From contig CAZFLM010000028.1 of assembly GCA_964519955.1 (NCBI GenBank), forward strand, positions 11,060-75,059: a DNA stretch of 64,000 bases, written 5' to 3'. Each line of letters opens with the position of its first letter. The stretch's first letter is position 1. Below the pieces are notes generated by a model, which did not search any database, had not been told where the DNA came from, and saw only the letters and a list, made by a program, of their open reading frames with translations. The translations under genes and the position numbers were made by a program. Positions 32,189 through 41,165 of the stretch are shown in pieces. This DNA is from CAZFLM01 sp964519955 (lineage in GTDB: Bacteria > Armatimonadota > Chthonomonadetes > Chthonomonadales > CAJBBX01).

Positions 32189-32387
32189 CGGCTTGCGACC
32201 TCCTGTGTTCGGTGTGGCACAGGCCATTACCACGCGAGCGACCGTAAGCCCTGCTAACGCGCGTGCCACTGAGATCGGGCCCCTGCTCTGCGCCTTTGCC
32301 GTCTCACCTTGCCACTCTCGACAGGAGACCGCGCGCGCCGCGTAGCATATGGTATCAGCACACTCCTGGCGCGGAAAGGTTGGGCCC

Positions 32388-34547
32388 ATGCGACTAGATC
32401 ATCCGAGTTCGGACGGCTGGTGGGCAACGGACGCCGAGGCGGACGCCTTGTGCCAGGCCGGCGAGTGGATAGGCGCGGGCTTCCTGCGTGGAGCAGGCGT
32501 CTCGGTGCCGATGCGGCACGCGCGCGCTGTCGAGTGCTATCTGGCGCACTGCCCCTTGCGCCCCTACTCGGGCGAGCTGCTCTATCCGTGCGGCGGCGGC
32601 ATCTGGACGACGACCAACGGCGCCGAGCCGGCTATCCACATGTGGGCGCTCTACGTGGCCTTCGACGCCGGAATGGACACGGAGCAGGCCGCGGCGCGCA
32701 AGGAGGCGGCGACCGATCCGATCGCGCGAGCGGCGTTCGCCAAACTCGAGGAGTTCTGCCGGACCTATCCTCGAGGCGGCGGCTATACGCACAGCATCGT
32801 GAACTTCGGGCGGGTGTTGGGCGAGGGGCTGGACTCGTACCGCGCGCGGATCGAGGCGCGGCTGGCCGCGGTGCCGGAGGGCGAGGCGGCAGAGCTGTAC
32901 CGGGCCCTGCTCGTCACCCTCGACGCCGTCGAGACGTACCGGGCGCGCATCGCCGAGTATCTCGGGGGGCTCACCTTCGCCGACCAGGCCGCCGAGCGGA
33001 ACCGCAAGCGCCTCGCCGATGCCTATGCGTCCGGTCTGCCCTCTCGTCCGGCGCGCGGCTTCTTCGACGCGATGGTCGCAACGACGTTTCTGTACGCCAT
33101 CGACGGCAGCGACAACCTGGGCCGGTTCGACCAGTTCATGCTGCCCTACTACGAGGAGAGCCTGGCGTCCGGCGACGTGACGCGGGACGAGGCGCGGGAG
33201 CTGATCCGCACGCTGTGGCGCTACGTCGACGACTGCACCGGGTGGAACGTGGCGCTCGGCGGCAGCACGCGGGAGGGAGCCGGCGCTGCCAGCGACCTGA
33301 CGGTGCTGTGCCTCGATGCAGCGCAGCGCATGCGGCGACCCAACCTGGCGCTGCGGCTGCGCGAGGATACGCCGGACGCCGTCTGGGATGCGGCCATCGA
33401 CACCATCGCGACCGGCGCCGGCCTCCCTGCGCTGTACTGCGAGGAGAACTACCTCGCCGCCATCGACGAGGCGCACCTGAACCTGCCCGACGACGACAAG
33501 CGCGACTTCGCGTTCGGGGGCTGCACCGAGCTGATGATCCACGGGCGCTCGTGCGTGGGTTCGCTCGACGCCGACTTCAGCGTGATCAAGCCGCTCGAGG
33601 AGACGCTGCACCGCTGCCTTGCCGACTGCGCTACCTTCGACGACCTGCTCGCCGCCTACGAGGCCGACCTTCGGCGCCGCATCTACGATCTGACGGAGGC
33701 GATCAACCGCAACCAGGAGATCCGCGCCGCCTACCACCCGCAGCTCATCCGCACGCTGCTCATCGACGACTGCATCGACCGCGGCAGGGGCTACTACGAT
33801 GGCGGCGCCCGCTACAACTGGAGCATCGTCAGCATCGTGGGGCTGAGCAACGTCATCGACTCGCTTGCCGCTGTCCGCCAGGCGGTGTATGAGGACCGCT
33901 TCGTGACCGCGGACGCCCTGCTGGCAGCGCTGAAGTCGGACTTCGAGGGAGCGGAGGGTCTGCGCACCAAGCTGGAGCACTGCCGCCGGTTCGGCAACGA
34001 CGATCCCGACGTGAACGCGCTCGCGGCCCGGCTTTCCGGCTTCGTCTACCGTGAGTTCAAGCGCTACGCCCCGTGGCGCGGCGGGCGCTTCCTGTGCGGC
34101 ACGCTGCTCTTCGTGACCTACGGCTACCTCGGGAAGCCCGTCGGCGCCACGCCGGACGGGCGGCTCGCCGGCACTCCCGTCGGCGACTCGGCGGGCCCGG
34201 TGCAGGGGCGCGACCACCACGGCCCGACGGCGATGCTGCGTTCGGTGGCGTCGCTGGCGCAGGCCGATGCGCCCGGCACGCTCGTCGTGAACCTGCGGCT
34301 GGCCAAGTCGATGTTCGGCACGCCGGAGATGCGGGAGCGCGTGAAGGCCCTGGTGCGGGGCTACTTCGCGCTCGGCGGCATGCAGCTCCAGGTCAACGTG
34401 GTGGACCAGGCCGTCCTCCGCGACGCGATCGAGCACCCGGAGCGTCACGCCGACCTTATCGTGCGGGTCGGCGGCTACTCCGAGTACTTCAACCGGCTCG
34501 ACATGGACCTGAAGCTCTCGATCCTGGAGAGGACGGAGCACGCGTAG
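32388..34547 (+). CDS. Pyruvate formate-lyase-like glycyl radical enzyme 1
   Basis: A 719-residue glycyl radical enzyme. The thiyl motif is FGGCTEL (C379) and the radical glycine lies in IVRVGGYSEYF (G696), followed by ILERTEH near the end. Length and motif spacing suit a PFL-like dehydratase or lyase; the substrate is not readable. Downstream of the radical loop the usual glutamine is lysine, a mild deviation. The enzyme is oxygen-sensitive and needs a radical SAM activase, which is not in this window. The start at 32388 has GGAAAGG nearby and leaves out an upstream in-frame ATG at 32349 that lacks a ribosome site. About 200 bp separate it from the divergent GH39-like gene. Confidence 0.85.
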   Translation: MRLDHPSSDGWWATDAEADALCQAGEWIGAGFLRGAGVSVPMRHARAVECYLAHCPLRPYSGELLYPCGGGIWTTTNGAEPAIHMWALYVAFDAGMDTEQAAARKEAATDPIARAAFAKLEEFCRTYPRGGGYTHSIVNFGRVLGEGLDSYRARIEARLAAVPEGEAAELYRALLVTLDAVETYRARIAEYLGGLTFADQAAERNRKRLADAYASGLPSRPARGFFDAMVATTFLYAIDGSDNLGRFDQFMLPYYEESLASGDVTRDEARELIRTLWRYVDDCTGWNVALGGSTREGAGAASDLTVLCLDAAQRMRRPNLALRLREDTPDAVWDAAIDTIATGAGLPALYCEENYLAAIDEAHLNLPDDDKRDFAFGGCTELMIHGRSCVGSLDADFSVIKPLEETLHRCLADCATFDDLLAAYEADLRRRIYDLTEAINRNQEIRAAYHPQLIRTLLIDDCIDRGRGYYDGGARYNWSIVSIVGLSNVIDSLAAVRQAVYEDRFVTADALLAALKSDFEGAEGLRTKLEHCRRFGNDDPDVNALAARLSGFVYREFKRYAPWRGGRFLCGTLLFVTYGYLGKPVGATPDGRLAGTPVGDSAGPVQGRDHHGPTAMLRSVASLAQADAPGTLVVNLRLAKSMFGTPEMRERVKALVRGYFALGGMQLQVNVVDQAVLRDAIEHPERHADLIVRVGGYSEYFNRLDMDLKLSILERTEHA

Positions 34548-34596
34548 GGGCGATGGGCAACGTACGGCGTCGAAGGTCGCAGGTCGAACGGTCAGG

Positions 34597-37500
34597 TTAC
34601 TTCGTGCGGGCGTCCAGCTTCGCTGTCACGCCCGGTAGGCCGGCGAGACCGTTGGGGCTGAGCGCTCCTGTCACCTCGATGCTGCCCGTGCCCTGTGCCT
34701 GCGCGTCCGGCCCGTCGCCCATGCGCTCGCCCAGGTAGATGCCGCGCAGGCGCAGGTCGCCGCCGGACACGAGCGGGCCATAGTGGCAGAAGCTCGCGAG
34801 GTCCACCTGCAGCGCGCCGCCCTCCACCACCACGGAACGGATCGGGTTGCCCCAGAGCGTCGTGTTGGTGAGCCGCGCCGTCGAGCGCAGCGAGGGGCCG
34901 CAGCGGACGTAGGTCTTGCCCGACTGGTCCTGCACGTCGATGCAGTGCATGGACACGAGTTGGGAGTTGATCACGTCGATGCCCTGCGGGCTCAGACCGT
35001 CGAACGCGACGGAGACCATCGACCCGTCGGTCCCGTGGCCGAGGACCATGCCGGACGCGCCCGTGCCGTTCTGCTCCACGAAGTGCAGCCCCGTGTGCGA
35101 CCCGTAGATCGTGTTCTGGTACTGCTTCTCTCCCTTGCAGTCACCCAACACGAACGCTTCTAGATTGCGATACTCGTAGGTCCACGGCGGGTTCTTCCCC
35201 CTCTGCTGCTCTTCCGTGGAGACGCCCTGGTTGTCCGGGAAGGGCGACCAGGCCCAGTAGTGCGGGTTGAACTGGACGTTGCGCACCTCGCCGCCGACCG
35301 ACCCGCCGCCCACCGCGATGCCCGTCTTGAGCGGGGCGCCCGCGGCGTAGGAGACAAGGTGGCGGTCGCAGCGGTGGGTGTAGAAGTCGACGAACTGGTA
35401 CGGGTTCATCGCGGTCACGTTGACCACGTAGATGCCGGCGCCCTGGCCGCGGACGAGGTAGGAGTACGGCGCGATGGCCTCGTGGCGCTGCTCCGGGTAG
35501 TAGAAGGTGAGGCCCCGCAGGCCGCTGCCCGCCTGCATGGTGATGGCGGCGCGGCCGGTGGCGTCGCTGCGCCCGGCGTAGACGCGGACGATGGTGCCGA
35601 GGCCGCGCGTGTGGTGCTCGACGCCATGCGAGCCGCGCAGCTCGACGCCCGTGGGCACGGTGAGGTAGCCGCGGACCTGGTAGAGGCCGGCGGGCAGGAG
35701 GACGATGCCGCCTCCGTTCGCCCGGGCCGCGTCGAGGGCTTTGCGGATGGCCGGCGTGTCGTCATCGGTCGCGGCGAGCTTGGCGCGGGGCCGGACCACG
35801 AACAGCGCGGGCTTGCCGGGCTTCAGCGGGCGGTCGACCGGGCGTGGGTACTCGGGCACCGTCGCGGCGGGCAGCGGGTCGGCGCTGATGGCGACATTGC
35901 CGGACTCGCTGCGGTCGACGATGCGCGCCGGCCCCCCGAACGTCGCTCCCGCGATGGTGACCGCGTTCACCCGCGGACCGAGGCGGATGCGGTCGTTCTT
36001 GCCCTCCAGGCTGCAGTTGAGCATGACCAGGTCGCCGCTGATCCGCTCCACGTCGCCGCCGAAGGTGCAGGACTCGAAGAGCATGGACTGGTTCGCGACC
36101 CCGTCGAGCAGGGCCGCCTGCAGACCTCCAGTCACCGTGCAGGAGTGCATCAACAGGCGCGTGTTGAACGTGGGGCGCGTGACGATGCCGTACTCGCGGC
36201 CCGACAAGGTGCACTTGGTGAACGAGAGCCCGGCGAAGTTGGCGTCGACGATGTCCACCGCGATGCCGCAGTTCGTGATGGAGTACCGGTACATCTGCCC
36301 GTTCGTCTCGCCGAGGTCGGCCTGGTTGTGCATCCAGATGCCGGTATGGTAGCCGCGCACGGAGACGAAGGCGCTGTAGATCCACTCGTAGCGCCGGAAG
36401 AGGAGCGCGGTGCCGTTCGCCGCCATCCACTTCGCGTGCGGGTTGTCCTTGCCGGGGGCGCCGGGGAGGCCGGACTGCGCCCAGTACTCCGGCCCGAAGT
36501 CGACGCAATCCACGCGGCCCGTGTCGCTGACGAAGCCGATCTCGATGCCCACGGAGAGCGGCGAGCCGTAGACGTTGTGGATGTAGTGCAGCGCCGAGCC
36601 CTTGTCCGTGCGGATGCCGTTGTACGAGTTGACGAGCGTGACGTTCTCGACGGTGCCGGCGGTCGTGCCCATCTGCTCGATCGTGAACGGGTAGGGGACG
36701 ATGCGGTCGGGCTTCTGCTCCGGGTACCAGATGGTGAGCCCGCTGACGCCGGAGGACTGCCGCAGCGCGATGAACGGGCGGTCGTCGGCATCGCCCCGGC
36801 CCGCGTAGGCCATGAGGATGGAGCCGCCGATGGGGCCCTTCCCGCTCGGCACCTGCCAGTCGCCGCGGAGGGTGACGCCGGTGGGGATCTTGAGCGCGCC
36901 TCGGATGACGTAGCGCCCGGCCGGTACGAATACCACGCCGCCGCCGGCTCGGGCCATGGAGGCGATGGCGGCCTGGAACGCGCGCGTGTCGTCGGTGCGG
37001 CCGTCGCCCCTCGCGCCCGCGTCGCGCACGGTGCAGCCGGCGGTGACCACGTCCGCCGAGGGGTAGGCGGTCGGCGCGATGCGCCAGCGGATCGGCACGT
37101 CGATGCGCTTGTCCGCGGGCAGTGCGGCGCCGTAGAGCGCGCGGACCTGCTCCGGCGTGAGGGCGCAGTCGTAGAGGCGCAGGTCGCGCATGAGGCCGTC
37201 GTAGGAGCCGCCCCACGTGTGCGCGTAGCCGACGCGGAGGGGCGTGTCGTTCGCCAGGTCGCCGATGCGGATGTCCGCATACGCCTTGTCGCGCCGGCCG
37301 TTCTTGTACCACGTGGCGGTGCGCGCGGCCGCGTCGTACGTGACGGCCCAGTGCTGCCAGATGCCCTCGTCGACATCCGACGCGCTGGTGAGCATGGGGT
37401 GCCCGCCCTCGGTTCCGGCGGCGCGGAGGGTGATCTTGGTGGGCGCGAACCCGTCGCCGTAGATGACGTAGCCCCGGCTGGCGTCGTCGCGCTTCTTGCT

Positions 37501-37812
37501 GACGATGCCCGCCGAGTACTGGTCTGCCCACGTGTCCGGCTTGATCCAGAACGCGATGGTGAACGCACCGCGCAAGTTGCCCGCCGCCGCGTCCTTAGCC
37601 TCCAGATAGCCGCCGCGCCCCTTGAACTCCATCGCGCGCTCGCCCCGCACCCACGAGACGCGCGAGACGCCGCAGTCCACGCCATGCCCGGAGCTATCCC
37701 GGACGACGGTGCCCGACCCCTCGTCCATGCGCCACTGTGCTACGGGCGCGGGTTGCGCTCCGGCCCCCGTTACGGCGAGCGCGAGCAGCAGGACAATGGC
37801 GAGGCGAGGCAT
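34597..37812 (-). CDS. Secreted LamG plus two parallel beta-helix (pectate lyase-superfamily) modules
   Basis: A 1071-residue exported protein; signal peptide MPRLAIVLLLALAVTGAGAQ, with AGGAG before the ATG. Residues 25-215 are a LamG/concanavalin domain (FTIAFWIKPDTW, IWQHWAVTYD). Residues about 245-640 and 665-1040 are two related right-handed beta-helix modules of the pectate_lyase_3 type: each opens with a variant of DxGARGDGRTDDTxAxxxA and contains VPAGxYxVRGxLxxPTGVxLRG. The duplicated layout suggests internal gene duplication, with two sugar-chain binding grooves. Likely lyase, hydrolase or epimerase on a uronic-acid or similar polymer; the catalytic residues cannot be named. It converges on the glycyl radical enzyme 49 bp away. 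Confidence 0.83.
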   Translation of the reverse strand: MPRLAIVLLLALAVTGAGAQPAPVAQWRMDEGSGTVVRDSSGHGVDCGVSRVSWVRGERAMEFKGRGGYLEAKDAAAGNLRGAFTIAFWIKPDTWADQYSAGIVSKKRDDASRGYVIYGDGFAPTKITLRAAGTEGGHPMLTSASDVDEGIWQHWAVTYDAAARTATWYKNGRRDKAYADIRIGDLANDTPLRVGYAHTWGGSYDGLMRDLRLYDCALTPEQVRALYGAALPADKRIDVPIRWRIAPTAYPSADVVTAGCTVRDAGARGDGRTDDTRAFQAAIASMARAGGGVVFVPAGRYVIRGALKIPTGVTLRGDWQVPSGKGPIGGSILMAYAGRGDADDRPFIALRQSSGVSGLTIWYPEQKPDRIVPYPFTIEQMGTTAGTVENVTLVNSYNGIRTDKGSALHYIHNVYGSPLSVGIEIGFVSDTGRVDCVDFGPEYWAQSGLPGAPGKDNPHAKWMAANGTALLFRRYEWIYSAFVSVRGYHTGIWMHNQADLGETNGQMYRYSITNCGIAVDIVDANFAGLSFTKCTLSGREYGIVTRPTFNTRLLMHSCTVTGGLQAALLDGVANQSMLFESCTFGGDVERISGDLVMLNCSLEGKNDRIRLGPRVNAVTIAGATFGGPARIVDRSESGNVAISADPLPAATVPEYPRPVDRPLKPGKPALFVVRPRAKLAATDDDTPAIRKALDAARANGGGIVLLPAGLYQVRGYLTVPTGVELRGSHGVEHHTRGLGTIVRVYAGRSDATGRAAITMQAGSGLRGLTFYYPEQRHEAIAPYSYLVRGQGAGIYVVNVTAMNPYQFVDFYTHRCDRHLVSYAAGAPLKTGIAVGGGSVGGEVRNVQFNPHYWAWSPFPDNQGVSTEEQQRGKNPPWTYEYRNLEAFVLGDCKGEKQYQNTIYGSHTGLHFVEQNGTGASGMVLGHGTDGSMVSVAFDGLSPQGIDVINSQLVSMHCIDVQDQSGKTYVRCGPSLRSTARLTNTTLWGNPIRSVVVEGGALQVDLASFCHYGPLVSGGDLRLRGIYLGERMGDGPDAQAQGTGSIEVTGALSPNGLAGLPGVTAKLDARTK

Positions 37813-37888
37813 GGGCGGCTCCTGGTGCGGGTGTGGCTCACCTGTACAACGCGGGGCGGGGGAAGACCTGCGGGGGCGGGCGGCGAAT

Positions 37889-37972
37889 GCGTCGAAGGTC
37901 GAACGTCGAACGGTGGGGCTGGTGGTGGAGAGGGGGTGTGCGGGCGGCGTCGAAGGTCGAACGTCGAACGGT
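37889..37972. repeat. Family G repeat, two direct copies
   Basis: GCGTCGAAGGTCGAACGTCG (37889) and an almost identical copy at 37946. An inverted copy (ACCGTTCGACTTTCGACCTT, 38934-38960) lies on the far side of the 38041-38739 gene, and a related sequence is at 34567-34592. The copies thus bracket a single gene. The rest of 37813-38040 shows nothing else. Confidence 0.75.
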
Positions 37973-38040
37973 GCGGGCGGCGTCAGGCCAGTCGGAGCAC
38001 CGCGCAGGTGCCGCTCGCACGCGCGGGGCCCGTGCCCCGG

Positions 38041-38739
38041 TCACTCCACCGTGAGGTCGATCGGCACCCCATCCGACGGCACGGCCGGGCGCAGCAGCGA
38101 TTCGGCATCGGGTGCGCTGGACGCGGGCCGCAGCAACCTGCCCTCGATCGGCGCGGACGAAGGACGCAGCAGCGCGCCGGAGTCCGAGGCGCCCAGCGCG
38201 GCCATGATGGCGACCACGTTCTCGAGGTTGCTGCCAAGGTCGAGCACCGTGGTGCCGATCCGTGGCCGGCTGGTCAGGTCGATCTGTGTTGAGCATGGGC
38301 CCAGAGTGCGGAGACGGAACTCGATCTCGTCGCCAACGCTCTTCCAGGTCCATTCCTTTCGGGCCGTGATCCTGCCGCGCGCCGGGTCGAGCTTCGTGAT
38401 CTTGCACCCAGGCACAGCGCTGAGTGACGCTGCACACGCTGCACACGCCTCCTGGACAGGCAGCGGGAGAACGAAGTGCCTGCGGTGGCGTACGCGCCAG
38501 ACGGCCTCAGGAGAAGCCGGCAGCGAGCGTGTCGCGCCGTGGTGCATCGTGCACAGGAAGGCAGATAGGACGATCCCGAAGACGGATCCCGCAAACAGCC
38601 CAGCCCAGAGCCCGAGTGCCGCGTGCCCGGATATCAGGCCCGCGAGGACGCCCATGGTGGCCCCATACGGCACGCCTGCCGCGACGGCTACTCCAACCAC
38701 CTTTCTCGCCACCACGCTGTGCTCGCCGCGTCGCGTCAT
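38041..38739 (-). CDS. Membrane protein of unknown function, 232 residues
   Basis: I do not recognise the family. Residues 15-65 contain two predicted membrane helices (VVGVAVAAGVPYGATMGVLA; LWAGLFAGSVFGIVLSAFLC). Residues 85-190 look like a soluble alpha/beta domain (HFVLPLPVQEACAACAASL, GRITARKEWTWKSVGDEIEF, CSTQIDLTSRP), which by pattern resembles a small lipid- or ligand-binding fold. The C-terminal 45 residues are low in order and repeat LLRP three times. ATG 38739 has GGAGGG 7 nt upstream. It is enclosed by family G repeats. The frame has ordinary codon use for this region, and I treat it as real but uncharacterised. Confidence 0.62.
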   Translation of the reverse strand: MTRRGEHSVVARKVVGVAVAAGVPYGATMGVLAGLISGHAALGLWAGLFAGSVFGIVLSAFLCTMHHGATRSLPASPEAVWRVRHRRHFVLPLPVQEACAACAASLSAVPGCKITKLDPARGRITARKEWTWKSVGDEIEFRLRTLGPCSTQIDLTSRPRIGTTVLDLGSNLENVVAIMAALGASDSGALLRPSSAPIEGRLLRPASSAPDAESLLRPAVPSDGVPIDLTVE

Positions 38740-38933
38740 CCTGAGACCCTCCACCGGTCGACGTCAGTTCCACTCCCATAGCGTGGTGGTGCTGCCCAGC
38801 CCCGTTTGCTTGCGCGCGCGGCTCTGCCCAGTCGGCAGGTTGTGCAGGTGCCGCCGAGGGCGGCGGCGGTCCACGGCGGGGCGGGCGTGGTTGCCAGGAG
38901 GGCTTGTCCCACCGGTACCCGCTGCCCGCACCC

Positions 38934-38960
38934 ACCGTTCGACTTTCGACCTTCGACGCC
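38934..38960. repeat. Family G repeat, inverted copy
   Basis: Reverse-orientation partner of the copies at 37889 and 37946, located between the unknown membrane protein and the HExxH protein. A family I fragment (TTGCTTGCGCGCGCGGCTCT) is close by at about 38808. Confidence 0.7.
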
Positions 38961-38980
38961 GTTCGCCCGCCCCCGTCGCC

Positions 38981-40960
38981 CTACTCCGCCCCCAGCTCCA
39001 CTTCGTACGTTGCCGCGTCGCGGTGGCCGCGGGCGTACTCGACGATGAAGTGGCCGATGTCGAGGAAGGCGTAGCGCCACTTGCCGTCGACCTGGGCGCG
39101 GATCAGGAAGAGGCCGTTGCGGCCCACCACGTCCGGGTAGCCGAAGGGGCCGGGGCGGAGGGTACAGCCCGTGGCGGTGGTGTACTCCTTCGGCACGGGG
39201 CGGTTGGGCAGCTCGAGGCGGCCCTGGGCGTCCGTGCGGCCCTCGTGGACGGCGGGGTTGTCCAGGTTGCCCGTGTCCATGTCCTTCTGGTACACGTAGA
39301 CCTGCGTGTCGGCCAGCGGCTTGCCGTCGACGGTGATGCGCAGCGTGTTCTTGGCGGGGATGCAGAAGACGTAGTCGCCGAAGTAGCCGCGGCGGTGGCC
39401 CCTGGTCGCGTTGAGGCCGGCCACGTCCACGTCGGCGTAGGCGGGGCGCTCGTTCTTGCCGATGTGGCCGCCGCCCATGATGCCGCCCTCGGGCTGGCCG
39501 AACGGCTTCCCGTTGATCTTGTTGCGGTCCGAGCCGAGGTCGAACTGGTAGTCGTCGATGATGCCGAGTTGGTGCGTCAGCTCGTGGATGAGCGCCCAGT
39601 CGAAGTCGTTGGCGAGGTCGATCCACTCGTCGAGGGCGCGCACCGGGTAGTGCCAGGTGCCGTCGAACACGTCGAGGCCGAGCTGCTTGTCCACCGTCTC
39701 GCCCGCGTTGTCCGGGATCGTGTCGACCAGGAAGATCCTGTCGAGCCGCACGCTCACCTCGGCGCCCTTGTGGGCGAAGTCGTAGCGGCTGTGGGCGAAG
39801 AGCTGGTTCATGCGGTCGACCGTCGCGCCGCGCATCCAGTCGTCGAACGAGAAGCTGCCGTAGAAGCTGTTCACCCCGTCCAGCGGCGCGACGATGCCCC
39901 TCTCGCAGACCGCGTCGATCGTGTAGGCGTCCGTCTTGAAGGTGAGCGTGTTGTTCTTCTCGCTGACCTCGTCCTGCGGGCGCGCCGTGCCGGCCGTCGC
40001 GATGAAGGGGTAGGGGCCTTGCTTCCAGGTCCAGGGCACGCTGACGATCGTCTCCTGCCGCGGCGCGAGGGCCGGAATGGTCTTCTTGAGCGCCACCTTG
40101 CCGTCGATGCGGCAGACGAAGTCGGTGGGCTTCGAGCGCGTGAACCCGACGTTCTTCACGTGGACGAGGTAGCGGATCCGCTCGCCCACCGCGGGCCAGT
40201 GCTTCTCGGTGGCCTCCTTGCCCGCCAACTCGGGGTACTTCGCGTCGTAGTTCGGGAAGAAGCGGCGGTAGCGCGGCGACTGCTCGGCGTAGGTGATCGA
40301 GAGGTCGGGCTTCTTGAGCGAGGAGAGCCACCACTTCACCGGCTTGGTCCCGACGAACTCGCAGCCGCTGTACCAGATCGTGTAGCCGAAGTCGTCGGTA
40401 TCCTGGTGGATCTGCACGCAGGCGACGTGGCGCCAGTCGAACCCCGGCTCGATCGTCGGCTTCCAGCCCATCTGCGCGCACTTGGCGGTCAGGTCCATCC
40501 CCACCGGCACGTCGATCGTGGACCAGTCGGTCAGCGCGTCGTACAGGCGGCGCTTCAGACCGTCGAACCGCGCCTTGCGCCCCGCCACGTCGAGGAAGAT
40601 GACCCACGGATCGCCGCCCCAGCCGTGCTTGTTGACGCTGCGCAGGACCAACCGCAGCTCGGTTGCCTGGCTGAGGTCGAGGTCCCAGTCGCGCGTGTTC
40701 GGGAAGTAGACCCAGTTGTCGAACCCGGCGTTCGTCACCAGGCTCATCGTGGGCTTCCCGCTGCGCGTCATATCCGAGTCGACGGAGATGACGTTGTGGG
40801 CGCCGTTCGTGTCGCCGTGGCCCCATCTGCCGACGAAGGCCGGCGCGCTGAAGTCGCCGGTGTGCCACTCGCCCCGGCTGGCGCCGCGCATGTCGGCGAG
40901 GGCGGCGAGCGTCGAACCGGCCAGTACGGCAAGGAGGACGGCGGTCACGGATCGTCGCAA
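38981..40960 (-). CDS. Secreted HExxH protein (putative zinc metalloprotease-like)
   Basis: A 659-residue exported protein with HELTHQLG (H459, E460, H463) and a conserved GIIDDYQ stretch, so a zincin-type metal site is plausible. N-terminal half: a galactose-binding-like beta domain (residues 25-240); residues 250-340 include a CARDB-like Ig segment (VGERIRYLVHVKNVGFTRS). C-terminal part: a carboxypeptidase-regulatory-like strand region (VYVYQKDMDTGN, GRTDAQGRLELPNRPVP). The start is decided by the ribosome site: GGAAGGAG lies 6 nt before a TTG at 40960, which opens a signal peptide (RRSVTAVLLAVLAGSTLAAL); the ATG inside the same stretch is out of frame. Protease activity and substrate are unproved. 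Confidence 0.78.
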   Translation of the reverse strand: MRRSVTAVLLAVLAGSTLAALADMRGASRGEWHTGDFSAPAFVGRWGHGDTNGAHNVISVDSDMTRSGKPTMSLVTNAGFDNWVYFPNTRDWDLDLSQATELRLVLRSVNKHGWGGDPWVIFLDVAGRKARFDGLKRRLYDALTDWSTIDVPVGMDLTAKCAQMGWKPTIEPGFDWRHVACVQIHQDTDDFGYTIWYSGCEFVGTKPVKWWLSSLKKPDLSITYAEQSPRYRRFFPNYDAKYPELAGKEATEKHWPAVGERIRYLVHVKNVGFTRSKPTDFVCRIDGKVALKKTIPALAPRQETIVSVPWTWKQGPYPFIATAGTARPQDEVSEKNNTLTFKTDAYTIDAVCERGIVAPLDGVNSFYGSFSFDDWMRGATVDRMNQLFAHSRYDFAHKGAEVSVRLDRIFLVDTIPDNAGETVDKQLGLDVFDGTWHYPVRALDEWIDLANDFDWALIHELTHQLGIIDDYQFDLGSDRNKINGKPFGQPEGGIMGGGHIGKNERPAYADVDVAGLNATRGHRRGYFGDYVFCIPAKNTLRITVDGKPLADTQVYVYQKDMDTGNLDNPAVHEGRTDAQGRLELPNRPVPKEYTTATGCTLRPGPFGYPDVVGRNGLFLIRAQVDGKWRYAFLDIGHFIVEYARGHRDAATYEVELGAE

Positions 40961-41165
40961 GGCATTCTCCTTCCGAGTTCGTGGGTACCGCCGCGGGCGG
41001 TGGGGGGCCCGGCGTCGCGGTGCGGGCGTGTTGCTGCGGTTGTGACATTCCGCGCGGGCCGCGCATCCTCCTGCAGGGCAAACGGTGCAACCGCGACGCC
41101 TGCGATCCGTATTACGTCTATCGAGTTGTGCGTGTGGTGCGCCCGCCGGCGTGGGAGATGCGTGG

